A program made the position numbers and the translations under genes. Below are positions 1-8,656 of a stretch of 64,000 nt of DNA, one piece after another (position 1 is the first letter of the stretch; each line of letters starts with the position of its first letter). The notes beneath the pieces were generated by a model. It saw only the letters and a program-made list of their open reading frames with translations. It did no database searches and was not told the origin of the DNA. Origin of the DNA: Sphingomonas suaedae (lineage in GTDB: Bacteria; Pseudomonadota; Alphaproteobacteria; Sphingomonadales; Sphingomonadaceae); NCBI RefSeq assembly GCF_007833215.1, contig NZ_CP042239.1:2664001-2728000 (forward strand). The letters are read 5' to 3'.

Positions 1-1537
1 GCTGCATGTCGATCCTGCCCGGTTCCTCCGTATCGAATTTGGTTGCGACGACACGATCGGGTGCCTCGCCCTTGTCGGCCCAGGCGATCAGCGCAGAGAA
101 CAGATCGTGCCGCGCATCGTCGGACGGCGGCCTTGGCGGGATGCCGAGCGTGGTGTTGAACGCGTCGGGGCCGGTGCCGCCGCCGCAATGCATCATGCCC
201 GGCGCGAGGAACAGGCGCGCGCTGTCCGAGAGTTTGCTGGCGTCGCCCATCTGCGCGGCTTTGCGGTCAAAGAACGCGACCGACTGACCCGGCGGGACAA
301 GGGTGTCGGCAAGTCCGTGAAAGACGATCAGCTTGCCGCCACGTGCCGCGAAGGGCGCGAGGCTGCCGCGTGTGGCGTCGTTGACGATTGCGCCGAGCCG
401 CGCATCGACGAGCGGCATGTCGCGGTCGAAATCGAAGCCCTTCCAGTCCCAATTGGGGCCGAATACCCATTTGAACAGCGCGCCGAAGGGCGGCTGGTCG
501 GCGATCGGCTTTTGCAGGAAGGACCAGCCGAAGGTATCGGGCATCTCGCTGCCCGGCAGCCAGCCATGATAGCTGGGCTTACCATCGCGGTCGGTCGGCC
601 CGGAATAGAAGGCGCGCGCGGTCGCGACCTCGCCTGGCGTCAGGCAACTGTCCGACACTGCGCCGGTACACTGTAGAACCTGCGGATCGAACGTGCACCT
701 CATCGGGTCGGAGATGAAGCGATCGCCCGCCAACGCGTGACCCTGCCGCCAGCACGTCGCGATCGCGGCGTTGTTGAGCAGCTTGAGCTTGGCTTCGGAA
801 AGCAGGCGGCCGGGCGCGCGGTTCGCGGCGGCATAGTTCCACAGCACGGCGGCGTGGCCCCAGGTTCGGTTCATGACCGGCGCGCCCACCAGAATGCCGT
901 CATAATCCTCGGGGTAATGGAACGCTTCGATCAGCCCCATCTGGCCGCCGGTCGAGCAGCCCGTGTAATAGGAGCGCCTGGGATCCTGCCCGTAAAATGC
1001 CCGGGTGATCGCCTTGCCGGTCGTGGTCATCACATGAGTCGAGAGGCGTCCCCAGTCTCGCCATTTGCGCGGCTGACCGATCAGCGCATCGCCTTCAAGT
1101 GGCGTGGCGGGGGCGGTTCCCGCATCGGTCGTGGCGGTCGCAAAGCCACGCCGCAGCCCCTCCACCATGCCCGAATAGCCGAGCGCAAAGGTGCCGGCGA
1201 ACCCGCCGCTGCCATTGCCGTGGAACACGCCGGTCCAGCCCTGCACCGGCAGCCACAGCTCGACGCCGATGTCGGAGCCGGGCTCGGACCGCACGCGCGC
1301 GACGACGCGACAGAAGCTGCGATAGCCGGGAACATCCCCCGCGATCGTTGCTTCTGCGGGCTTGGCGGGCACCAGCACCGCGCTGGCGATGGTCGTATCG
1401 CGCAGATTCAGGCCCGCGAGCGCGGCGCAGCGCGCGGCGGCGTCAGGGGCCGGTTTGCGCGCCTGGGCGTGCGCCACATTCGGAACGGTCCAGAGCGCAG
1501 TCGCGGCGAGCACGGCGATGCAAGGGGTGCCCTTCAT
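1..1537 (-). CDS. Tannase/feruloyl esterase family protein (3' end cut off by window)
   Basis: Predicted secreted serine esterase of the tannase/feruloyl esterase family, which cleaves ester bonds of aromatic or hydroxy-acid esters. About 512 residues are visible; the C-terminus runs off the window. After a signal peptide ending near AHAQA, the nucleophile motif YYTGCSTGGQ (Cys-Ser-x-Gly-Gly), an acid-loop HGLADTLVPP and the PGMMHCGGG histidine motif give the complete Ser-Asp-His triad. The two flanking cysteines fit the disulfide known in this family. It follows the MFS gene by 29 bases and is probably the last gene of the run starting at the TBDT. Start: ATG at 1537 has AAGG just upstream; in-frame alternatives are GTG at 1549, ATG at 1552 and ATG at 1564, so the N-terminus is uncertain by 9 residues. 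The substrate cannot be told from sequence. Confidence 0.88.
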   Translation of the reverse strand, partial: MKGTPCIAVLAATALWTVPNVAHAQARKPAPDAAARCAALAGLNLRDTTIASAVLVPAKPAEATIAGDVPGYRSFCRVVARVRSEPGSDIGVELWLPVQGWTGVFHGNGSGGFAGTFALGYSGMVEGLRRGFATATTDAGTAPATPLEGDALIGQPRKWRDWGRLSTHVMTTTGKAITRAFYGQDPRRSYYTGCSTGGQMGLIEAFHYPEDYDGILVGAPVMNRTWGHAAVLWNYAAANRAPGRLLSEAKLKLLNNAAIATCWRQGHALAGDRFISDPMRCTFDPQVLQCTGAVSDSCLTPGEVATARAFYSGPTDRDGKPSYHGWLPGSEMPDTFGWSFLQKPIADQPPFGALFKWVFGPNWDWKGFDFDRDMPLVDARLGAIVNDATRGSLAPFAARGGKLIVFHGLADTLVPPGQSVAFFDRKAAQMGDASKLSDSARLFLAPGMMHCGGGTGPDAFNTTLGIPPRPPSDDARHDLFSALIAWADKGEAPDRVVATKFDTEEPGRIDMQ

Positions 1538-1566
1538 GATCCTTTTCACCATCTTTCCAGCCATGT

Positions 1567-2877
1567 TCACGCCACGCCGGTCGCCGACGATCGCTTGATC
1601 AGCCGGGCGAGCCACAGGAAGAGCAGGGCGGCGATGAGATACATCGGCGCCAGCGCGTAAAAGGCCATCCGCAGCGAATGGCCGCCATAATCGGCGCGGA
1701 AGAAGTCGCTCGCGATGCCGACAAAGGTCGGGCCAAGGCCGAGGCCGACAAGGTTCATGACGAGCAACAGCAAGGCGCCGGAGATCACCCGTGCGTCCGG
1801 CGCCACCTCGCTCTGGACGAAGGTGACCGTCGCGGGGAGGAAAAAAGAATTGAGGAACAGCGGGACGAACAGAAGCGCGAGCGCCACCTCCCACCGGTCC
1901 GCCGCTGCGAAGCCGAGGAAGAAGGGCAGCGCGAGCACGAGCGACAGCGCCGGTATGGTGGCATAGGCCGCCTTGTTCCGGACGGCGAAGCGATCGATCA
2001 GCTTGCCCGATACGAAGATGCCAGTGCCCATGCCGAGGCCGACGGCGAGCGCGTACCAGATCGCGACCTCTTCGAGCGTCATGCCTTTTTCACGCATCAG
2101 CAACAGCGTGGCGAAGTTGGCCAGACCATAGGTGATGAAATTGGCGGCGCCGCTGGCGAGTGCTGCGACCGCGAGCAGCTTGTTGCCGAAGAAGCCGATG
2201 ATCGCCCGGCCGAAGCTGGGCCTGGGCACGCCGGCGTCGAGCACAGGCGGGGGATCGAAACGGCCGCGCACCGGCTCGGGCACGAGGAAATAGACGAGGA
2301 TGGCGGTGAGTATACCGATCGCGCCGACGACGTAGAAGGGCACACGCCAGTCATAGGCGGCGGCGAGCGACGCGCCGAAGGCGACGCCCAACGCCGACCC
2401 GATCGGCGGGCCGAGGTTGAAGATGCCCATCGCCGTGCCGCGCTGCTCGCGCGGAAAGGTGTCGGAGATGATCGCATAGGATGGCGGGACGCCGCCCGCC
2501 TCGCCCACGCCAACTGCCATCCGCGCGGCAGCGAGCTGACCGTAATTGCCCGCCATGCCGCAGGCGACGGTCGCGCCGCTCCACAGTCCGCAGGCGAGCG
2601 ACAGGATCTTTACCCGGTTCGACCGGTCCGCGAGCCAGCCGATGGGAATGGCGATGAAGCAATAGAAGAGTGCGAAATAGAAGCCGGTGAGATAGCCAAG
2701 CTGGCTGTCGGTGATCTGCAGACCGTCCTGAATCGGCTTGGCGAGGATCGAAACCAGCTGGCGATCGAGGAAGTTGAGCACATAGACGCAGCACAGCATC
2801 CCCAGCACGAAGCCGCCCTTGCCGTTTCGGACGGTATCTGCATCCCCCTGCTGCGGCAGCGTCTGGTTGATCGCCAT
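1567..2877 (-). CDS. MFS transporter, spinster-like
   Basis: Predicted 12-helix inner-membrane transporter of the major facilitator superfamily, 436 residues. The N-terminal segment VYVLNFLDRQLVSILAKPIQ and the loop GWLADRSNRVKIL match the spinster-type MFS proteins common in sphingomonads. Those are often found beside TBDTs and catabolic genes. The ATG at 2877 is preceded by GGAAGGG at 10 bases; an upstream ATG at 2901 has no ribosome binding site. It lies 25 bases after the dehydrogenase gene and probably belongs to its transcript. Expected role: moving the product of the TBDT or esterase across the inner membrane. Direction and substrate are unknown. Confidence 0.88.
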   Translation of the reverse strand: MAINQTLPQQGDADTVRNGKGGFVLGMLCCVYVLNFLDRQLVSILAKPIQDGLQITDSQLGYLTGFYFALFYCFIAIPIGWLADRSNRVKILSLACGLWSGATVACGMAGNYGQLAAARMAVGVGEAGGVPPSYAIISDTFPREQRGTAMGIFNLGPPIGSALGVAFGASLAAAYDWRVPFYVVGAIGILTAILVYFLVPEPVRGRFDPPPVLDAGVPRPSFGRAIIGFFGNKLLAVAALASGAANFITYGLANFATLLLMREKGMTLEEVAIWYALAVGLGMGTGIFVSGKLIDRFAVRNKAAYATIPALSLVLALPFFLGFAAADRWEVALALLFVPLFLNSFFLPATVTFVQSEVAPDARVISGALLLLVMNLVGLGLGPTFVGIASDFFRADYGGHSLRMAFYALAPMYLIAALLFLWLARLIKRSSATGVA

Positions 2878-2902
2878 CGGCGTCGATCCCTTCCTATCCA
2901 TG

Positions 2903-3748
2903 TTATTCTGTGTCGATCCAGCCCGTCCGGCCCTTGCCGCCGCCAAGCCCCGCAGCAACGCGCCGCTTCAACAGCGCGGGCGGGCGGAACCGCTCGCCAT
3001 AGGCGTCGTGCAGGATGCCCTGTACCTGAAGGCAAAGGTCCGACGTGACGATATCCATCATCGCGAAAGGGCCGATCGGGTGGCCCAGGCCGAGGCGGCA
3101 CGCCATATCGAGGTCGGCGGGCGTCGCGACGCCCTCCTCGACCAGCTTGACCGCTTCGATCAGCAGCGCGTGGAGCATCCGGTTGACCGCAAAGCCGGCA
3201 ACGTCGCGGACGCGCACCGGCCGCTTGCCGATATCGGTCATCAACGAAACCACTTCGTCCGCGACGGCCTTGCCGGTCGCGAAGCCGGAAATGACTTCGA
3301 CGAGTTGCATTCGCGACACCGGCGAGAAATAGTGGGTGCCGATGAACCGCCCGCGCCGCTCCGGGGTCAGGAACGCGGCGAGGGTCGAGATCGGCAGCGT
3401 CGAGGTGTTGGTCGCGAAAATGCAGGACGGCGCGCAGATTTGATCCAGCCCGCGCAGTACATCCGCCTTGGCCTCGAGCGCCTCATACACCGCTTCCGTC
3501 ACGATAGCGCAGTCGCGCATGGCGTCGAGGCTGGTGACCGGCACGATCCGCGTCAGCGCGTCATCGGCCGCTGCACCCGCATAGGCCCCGCGCGCCACGC
3601 CCTTGTCCAGCACGCCGCGCAACCGCGCGATGGCGCGGGCCAGCGCCTCTTCGCTTCGATCGTGCAGCGCGACGCGATGTCCCGACAGGGCGAACACCAG
3701 GGCGATCTCGGCCCCCATCAGGCCCGCGCCGACCACCCCGGCCTTCAA
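2903..3748 (-). CDS. 3-Hydroxyacyl-CoA dehydrogenase
   Basis: Stand-alone 3-hydroxyacyl-CoA dehydrogenase, 281 residues, the usual size for the single-function enzyme. It oxidises (S)-3-hydroxyacyl-CoA to 3-ketoacyl-CoA with NAD+. The N-terminal Rossmann motif is GVVGAGLMGAEIA. The segment GTHYFSPVSRMQLVEVI carries the catalytic His, with NTSTLPIS before it, and the C-terminal dimerisation domain contains DVAGFAVNRML and GHPIGPF. The start is taken as TTG at 3748: its last two bases plus the next A form the TGA stop of the upstream synthetase (TTGA overlap), and GGAG lies 7 bases upstream. An ATG at 3790 would put 14 low-complexity residues before the Rossmann strand. Beside acetoacetyl-CoA synthetase it suggests C4 hydroxy/keto-acid metabolism. 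Confidence 0.9.
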   Translation of the reverse strand: MKAGVVGAGLMGAEIALVFALSGHRVALHDRSEEALARAIARLRGVLDKGVARGAYAGAAADDALTRIVPVTSLDAMRDCAIVTEAVYEALEAKADVLRGLDQICAPSCIFATNTSTLPISTLAAFLTPERRGRFIGTHYFSPVSRMQLVEVISGFATGKAVADEVVSLMTDIGKRPVRVRDVAGFAVNRMLHALLIEAVKLVEEGVATPADLDMACRLGLGHPIGPFAMMDIVTSDLCLQVQGILHDAYGERFRPPALLKRRVAAGLGGGKGRTGWIDTE

Positions 3749-5787
3749 GAGACCGCTCCGACGCAGGCATCCGATACACGCTGCCGCCATTGATGCGCCT
3801 GCTCAATGTACCAGGGCAGCACCTCCGGCGTGGCGGTGGCGTCGGGACTGACCACCTTCTCGACCGGCCAGCCGGCAAACAGGCGCTTGATCGGCAGCTC
3901 CTGCTTCTTGCCGGACAAGGTGCGCGGGATGCCGGGCGCGGCGATCACGCGATCGGGCACGAAGCGCGGCGACAGGCGGGTACGGATCGCCGCCGCGATC
4001 GCCGTCTCCATCGCCGCATCCACCGCACATCCCTCGGTCGGGACGACGAACAGGATCAGCTGGCTGTCCCCCTGCGCGGTTTCGAGATCGATCAGCATCG
4101 TGTCGGCGACCTGAGGCAGCTGGTCGACCGCGGCATAGATTTCCGCCGTGCCCATGCGGACCCCGTGCCGGTTGATCGTCGCATCACTGCGGCCGGAGAT
4201 GGTGCAGCTGCCGTCGCTGCCGATCGTCAGCCAGTCGCCGTGCCGCCACACGCCGGGCCAGGTCGCGAAATAGGAATCATGGTAACGGCTGCCATCCGCG
4301 TCGCCCCAGAAATAGAGCGGCATACTCGGGAACGGGCGCGTACAGACCAGCTCGCCCACTTCATCCACGACCGGCCTGCCCTGCTCGTCCCACGCCTCGA
4401 TCGCCGCGCCGAGGTGACGGCATTGCAGACGGCCCGGCGTGTCGGGCAGTTCGGGATTGCCGGCCATGAAGGCGGCGGCAATCTCGGTTCCGCCGCTGAC
4501 ATTGCACCACCAGATGTCGGGACGCCCAAGCTGCGCGAATTGCGCACTGCCCCAGCGCTGCACATCGGGGGGCAGCGGCGACCCGGTGCTGCCCAGCGCG
4601 CGAATATGCGCGATCCCTGGGATGCGCATGATGTCGACCCCGGCCTTGCGGCAACTGGCGAAAAAGGCCGCTCCGGCACCGAACCAGGTAACCCCGCTGG
4701 CCGCTGCGAAGTCCCACAGCCGCGTCCAGTCGGGATCCGCCTTGGTCCCGCTCGGCGATCCGTCGAACAGGCAGATGGTCGTGCCGCTGAGCAGCCCGCC
4801 GACCTGGATGTTCCACATCACCCAGCCGCTGGCGCTGTACCAATGGAAGCGTTCGCCGAAATTATTGGGCCCGTAACTGGGGCCAAGGTCGAAGTGTAGC
4901 CGCCCGGCCGCAGTCGCGATCAGCACGCCGCCATGGCCGTGAACGATCGCCTTGGGCAGTCCGGTAGTGCCGCTGGAATAGAGGATCCACAGCGGATGAT
5001 CGAACGGCAGCCATTCCGGCTCGAACGCGGCGACGGCGTCGTCGTCGCGCGAAATGGTGGTGGCAAACTCGATGGCACCCGGTACGTCACCCACGGCACA
5101 GCCGCTCGCGACGCGGAAGACGCTTTCGATACTGGGGAGTTGCGCGCGCAATTCCTCCACGGCTGCCGCGCGATCCAGCGCCTTGCCCGCATAGAAGACA
5201 CCGTCGACCGCGATCAGCGCCTTGGGCGTGGTCTGGCGCCACCGATCCAACACCGCATTGGTGCCCATGTCTGGCGAGCACAGGGTCCAGATGGCGCCGA
5301 TGCTGGCACAGGCGAGCAGTCCGATCACCGCCGCCGGGATATTGGGCAGATAGGCCGCGACGCGATCCCCCGGCGCGATCCCGCGTGCGCGCAGCGCCAG
5401 CGCCAGCGCCGCCGTCTGCCGCCGCAGCTCGGCCCAGCTGAATGTCACGCTGCCGCCGCGCTCGTCCAGTGCGATGATCGCCGGCTGCCCCGCCGCGTCC
5501 GCCGCATCTACATGCCTAAACACGTGCCGCGCGTAATTGACCTGCGCGCCCTCAAACCAGCGCGCGCCCGGCATCGCGTCGTCGCTCAGGACGGCGGTGA
5601 AGGGCGTCGGCGATTCGATGCCGTCAAACGCCCAGATACTGCGCCAGAACCCGTCGAGATCCTCCACCGACCACCGATGCAGCGCCTCGAAGCTCGCAAA
5701 GGTTCGACCGTGCGTCTGCGCCAGCCAGTCGCGATAGAGCCGGATCTGCGGCACGGGCTGGACGGGGGACACGCTGGCACCGGTCAT
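3745..5787 (-). CDS. Acetoacetyl-CoA synthetase (acetoacetate-CoA ligase)
   Basis: Adenylate-forming ligase, 680 residues, matching the acetoacetyl-CoA synthetase subfamily: acetoacetate + ATP + CoA gives acetoacetyl-CoA. The N-terminal domain typical of the acetyl/acetoacetyl-CoA synthetases is present (LDGFWRSIWAFDGI, ARWFEGAQVNYA). The ATP-binding P-loop is YSSGTTGLPKAIVHG, then SASGWVMWN, the hinge region GRSDATINRHGVRMGTAEIY, and the C-terminal lysine in SGKKQELPIK. The ATG at 5787 has AAGG 11 bases upstream; a TTG directly before it is less likely. The gene overlaps the dehydrogenase by 4 bases and follows the TBDT by 72. Members can accept related 3-oxo or 3-hydroxy acids, so acetoacetate as true substrate is inference. 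Confidence 0.9.
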   Translation of the reverse strand: MTGASVSPVQPVPQIRLYRDWLAQTHGRTFASFEALHRWSVEDLDGFWRSIWAFDGIESPTPFTAVLSDDAMPGARWFEGAQVNYARHVFRHVDAADAAGQPAIIALDERGGSVTFSWAELRRQTAALALALRARGIAPGDRVAAYLPNIPAAVIGLLACASIGAIWTLCSPDMGTNAVLDRWRQTTPKALIAVDGVFYAGKALDRAAAVEELRAQLPSIESVFRVASGCAVGDVPGAIEFATTISRDDDAVAAFEPEWLPFDHPLWILYSSGTTGLPKAIVHGHGGVLIATAAGRLHFDLGPSYGPNNFGERFHWYSASGWVMWNIQVGGLLSGTTICLFDGSPSGTKADPDWTRLWDFAAASGVTWFGAGAAFFASCRKAGVDIMRIPGIAHIRALGSTGSPLPPDVQRWGSAQFAQLGRPDIWWCNVSGGTEIAAAFMAGNPELPDTPGRLQCRHLGAAIEAWDEQGRPVVDEVGELVCTRPFPSMPLYFWGDADGSRYHDSYFATWPGVWRHGDWLTIGSDGSCTISGRSDATINRHGVRMGTAEIYAAVDQLPQVADTMLIDLETAQGDSQLILFVVPTEGCAVDAAMETAIAAAIRTRLSPRFVPDRVIAAPGIPRTLSGKKQELPIKRLFAGWPVEKVVSPDATATPEVLPWYIEQAHQWRQRVSDACVGAVS

Positions 5788-5859
5788 CAAAAGCCAAACC
5801 TTGTTGTTGCTGCTATGGTTGGCGGGCGGCGCCCCGTGCGAGACGCCTCCCGTCAGCGA

Positions 5860-8499
5860 TCAGAAGGAGGTCCGCAGGCTCATCGCCGCATATCGACCGA
5901 TCGCGTTGTAGGCGCCGCCGATGCCGTCGGTGCCCGGGAAGAAGGGCGGGGTCGCATCGAACAGGTCGTTGATCTGCAAGCCCAGCTCCAGCCCCTTGGC
6001 AAAGGCAAGATCGGGCAGCCGCACCGTCAGGCGCAGATCGACGGTCGTGTAACCCTCAGCCTCGTACAGCGCCGAACCGGTCGGCGTCGCATAGGACGCG
6101 GTGACGCCGCTGCGATGATTGACATAGTTGACGAAGGTCACCGGCCCGGCGGTAAAACCAAGCGTGGTGCGCAGCGTGGTGCGCGGAATGCCGGCATCCA
6201 GCGAGTTGCTCACCGCCGAGGTCGGCGAGAGCTGGTTGCGGTAGTTGAGGATGTAATTGCCCGCGACCCCGCCGAAAACCGTGCCGAAACCGACATCGTG
6301 GCGATAGCGCAGGTCGAAATCGATCCCGTTGGTCTCGCGCACCCCGAAATTGCCCTGTCGCAGGTCGAGGATGTTGCCGATCGTCGGCACTGCGGCGAAG
6401 GTGTAGTAAAAGGGAACGGTGTTTGCGATCGCCGCGTTCAGCTGCGCCGCGCTGGGATCGCGGATGACTCGCGCGGCGAAGGTCGGATCGCTGAACAACA
6501 GCGCCCCCAGCCCCGACGGGGTGCCGATCACATTGTCGTAATGAATGTCGTAGAAGGTGACGCTTGCGCTCAGGTTCGGCGCGAAGTTGGGGCGGAAGTC
6601 GGCGCCCAGCGACCAGGTGCGCGCAGTCTCCGGAGTGAGGTCCTGATTCCCGCCATAGAGCAGGATCGTGTTGACCTGCGTCGCGCCGCGCGACGGATCG
6701 CGCGCGCCGAATGCATCGACCAGCGCTGCCGCCGAATAATAGGAGCCGACCGTCGAGCCGAGATCGCGCAGGCCCGGCGCGCGGAACGACCGGCCATAGC
6801 TGCCGCGCAGGTTGATGCCCTCGACCGGTTCCCAGGTCAGCCCGATCTTCGGATTGCTGGTCGAACCGAAGTCGCTGTAATCGTCATAGCGGCCCGAGAG
6901 TGAGAGCGCGAGGCTATGCATTCCCGGCGTTGCATTGCCCTCGCCGAAGATCGGCACGAACAGCTCGCCATAGAGCGACTTGACGTTGCGCTCGAGATCC
7001 TCGGGGAAGCCGACCCCGCCGCTCTGGCCGCGCTGGCGATAGGTTTCGCGGCGATATTCCGCGCCGACCGCGATCTTGAGCGCGCCGCCCGGCAGATCGG
7101 CCAGCGGCCCGTCGACCTTGACCGCACCGATGCGCGTGCGCTGGCGGTTGTCGAAGGTGGTGGGGTTGTCGAGGATCGCCGCGACCACCGCCGGGCTGGT
7201 GCTATAGCCGAACGGATCGAGCGCTGTGGCGGTCGTGGTCCCTGCGGCAGCGGCGGTCAGCGCGGTGGTGTTGATCCCCGGCTGGAACGTGTCGTTGCGC
7301 GAGAAGTTGAACGAACCATAGATGCTTGCCTTGAACTCACCGGGCAGGCCGATATCGACCCCTGCGGTCGCATTGCCGCTGCGGACGCGGAAGGTCTGGT
7401 CGAAATGGTCGGCACCCACCAGCCGGTCCGGGCGGAAATCGAAATATCCGAATAGCGACCCCGTGCCAGGCGGCGCGCGGAAGAACGGATTGGCGGCGGT
7501 GATCAGAACGAATGTCTGACCCGGAAGCGCGGCCTGCACCACGTCGCGGCGGTCCGAATAGAGGAAATCCGCCCATAGAGTGACGGCATCGGACACCTCC
7601 TGTCGCGCGGTCACGAACGCGCTGTGCGTGCGGTTCTGCGGCAACAGATCGACCGGCCCGCGCGGGTCGCAGGTGTTCAGGCCGGGCGCGAGGCTGGGCG
7701 CTGCATAGATCGTCCCGGCGAACAGGTTGACATTCGCATCGGGGCACACCGCCGAACGCGTGTCGATGCCGCCCGCTGCGCGGAAATCGAGCGAGCGATA
7801 GCTGCGGTCGGCACCGGTGATGTTGCTGTTGTCCTGATATTGATAGGCGGCGAGGATCGATCCGCTACCCCAGTCATGCCCGGCGACGAGGCCCGCGCTG
7901 AACGCGTTGTAATCGTCGGCAATGCCGTAGCGGACAATTGCCTCCACCCCCTTCACGCGCTTGCGGGTGATGAAGTTCACGACGCCGGCGACAGCTTCCG
8001 AACCGTAGATCGCCGATGCGCCGTCGGCGACGATCTCGATCCGCTCGATCGCCAGTTCGGGAATGAACGGATAGTCGGGGTTGGTCTGCTGGGTGCTGCC
8101 CGAGATCAGACGATGCCCGTTCATCAGCGGCAGCGTCGCGGCGGTCGGCAGGCCGCGCAGGCCGGGCGCGAACGAGCCAAGGCCGTTGTTGCTGACCCGC
8201 GGCGCCGTGTTGAAGCTGTTGAGCTGCGGCACGGTCGCCAGCAGTTCGGGCGTGCTCGCCGCGCCGATCAGCTTCGCGTCCTCACGCGTCACGCTGATCA
8301 GGCCGGAGCCGGTGGGTGGAATCCCGCGAATGCTCGAGCCGGTGATGACAATCTCGGTCGCCTCTTCCGAATCCGGCTCCGCAACAGGCTCGGTCGCTTG
8401 CGCATACGCCGCCACAGGGGCGGCCAGCAGCGCCAGAGCCAGCGCGGAACGACCGAGCAGCTGCGCACGGCGTCCAAGATGATCGGTTCGGATCGACAT
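5860..8499 (-). CDS. TonB-dependent outer-membrane receptor (AraC-linked)
   Basis: Outer-membrane TBDT, 879 residues, for energised uptake of an unidentified ligand. Signal peptide: SALALALLAAPVAAYAQA. A TonB-box-like EIVITGSSI follows, then a plug domain (about residues 60-180, with LPLMNGHRL and IEIVADGASAIYGSEAVAGVVNFIT) and a 22-strand-type barrel ending in the usual terminal aromatic, LRTSF. No STN domain, so no sign of direct sigma-factor signalling. Start: ATG at 8499 behind AAGGAGGGG; a longer in-frame opening to 8589 lacks a signal-peptide-like start. First gene of a run leading into CoA ligase, dehydrogenase, MFS and esterase. The divergent AraC-type gene is its probable regulator. 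Confidence 0.93.
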   Translation of the reverse strand: MSIRTDHLGRRAQLLGRSALALALLAAPVAAYAQATEPVAEPDSEEATEIVITGSSIRGIPPTGSGLISVTREDAKLIGAASTPELLATVPQLNSFNTAPRVSNNGLGSFAPGLRGLPTAATLPLMNGHRLISGSTQQTNPDYPFIPELAIERIEIVADGASAIYGSEAVAGVVNFITRKRVKGVEAIVRYGIADDYNAFSAGLVAGHDWGSGSILAAYQYQDNSNITGADRSYRSLDFRAAGGIDTRSAVCPDANVNLFAGTIYAAPSLAPGLNTCDPRGPVDLLPQNRTHSAFVTARQEVSDAVTLWADFLYSDRRDVVQAALPGQTFVLITAANPFFRAPPGTGSLFGYFDFRPDRLVGADHFDQTFRVRSGNATAGVDIGLPGEFKASIYGSFNFSRNDTFQPGINTTALTAAAAGTTTATALDPFGYSTSPAVVAAILDNPTTFDNRQRTRIGAVKVDGPLADLPGGALKIAVGAEYRRETYRQRGQSGGVGFPEDLERNVKSLYGELFVPIFGEGNATPGMHSLALSLSGRYDDYSDFGSTSNPKIGLTWEPVEGINLRGSYGRSFRAPGLRDLGSTVGSYYSAAALVDAFGARDPSRGATQVNTILLYGGNQDLTPETARTWSLGADFRPNFAPNLSASVTFYDIHYDNVIGTPSGLGALLFSDPTFAARVIRDPSAAQLNAAIANTVPFYYTFAAVPTIGNILDLRQGNFGVRETNGIDFDLRYRHDVGFGTVFGGVAGNYILNYRNQLSPTSAVSNSLDAGIPRTTLRTTLGFTAGPVTFVNYVNHRSGVTASYATPTGSALYEAEGYTTVDLRLTVRLPDLAFAKGLELGLQINDLFDATPPFFPGTDGIGGAYNAIGRYAAMSLRTSF

Positions 8500-8571
8500 G
8501 ACCTTATCCCCTCCTTGATGTCTGTTCGTCGCGGCCATCGCCGCCGCCGGGCTTTGCCGACTTGATGCCTT

Positions 8572-8599
8572 GCTTATGGTCTGACACACCCAAGGGTAA
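8572..8599 (-). promoter_or_regulatory. Weak candidate promoter for the TBDT run
   Basis: On the minus strand TTACCC (8594-8599) and ATAAGC (8572-8577) are separated by 16 bases. Both hexamers are poor matches to the sigma-70 consensus, as is common where an activator is needed. The direct repeats at 8605-8635 lie immediately upstream of the -35 element. Tentative. Confidence 0.3.
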
Positions 8600-8604
8600 G
8601 CGCA

Positions 8605-8635
8605 TTGGCGGACATCGCTATGTCTTTAGCGGACA
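8605..8635. promoter_or_regulatory. Two direct repeats 21 bp apart, candidate AraC-family operator
   Basis: TTGGCGGACA (8605-8614) and TTAGCGGACA (8626-8635) differ at one base and start 21 bp apart, two helical turns. Between and overlapping them is an inverted GACAT-CGCT-ATGTC (8611-8624). Tandem half-sites at about 21 bp are the known binding geometry of AraC itself. Their place between the divergent TBDT and AraC-type genes makes them the likely operator; binding is inferred. Confidence 0.6.
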
Positions 8636-8656
8636 GATGCAGCGGGAGAATAAGCG

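Noticed and set aside
4933..6903. A 656-codon plus-strand frame across the acetoacetyl-CoA synthetase and TBDT boundary
   Set aside because: It crosses two supported genes in antisense and has shadow-like composition.
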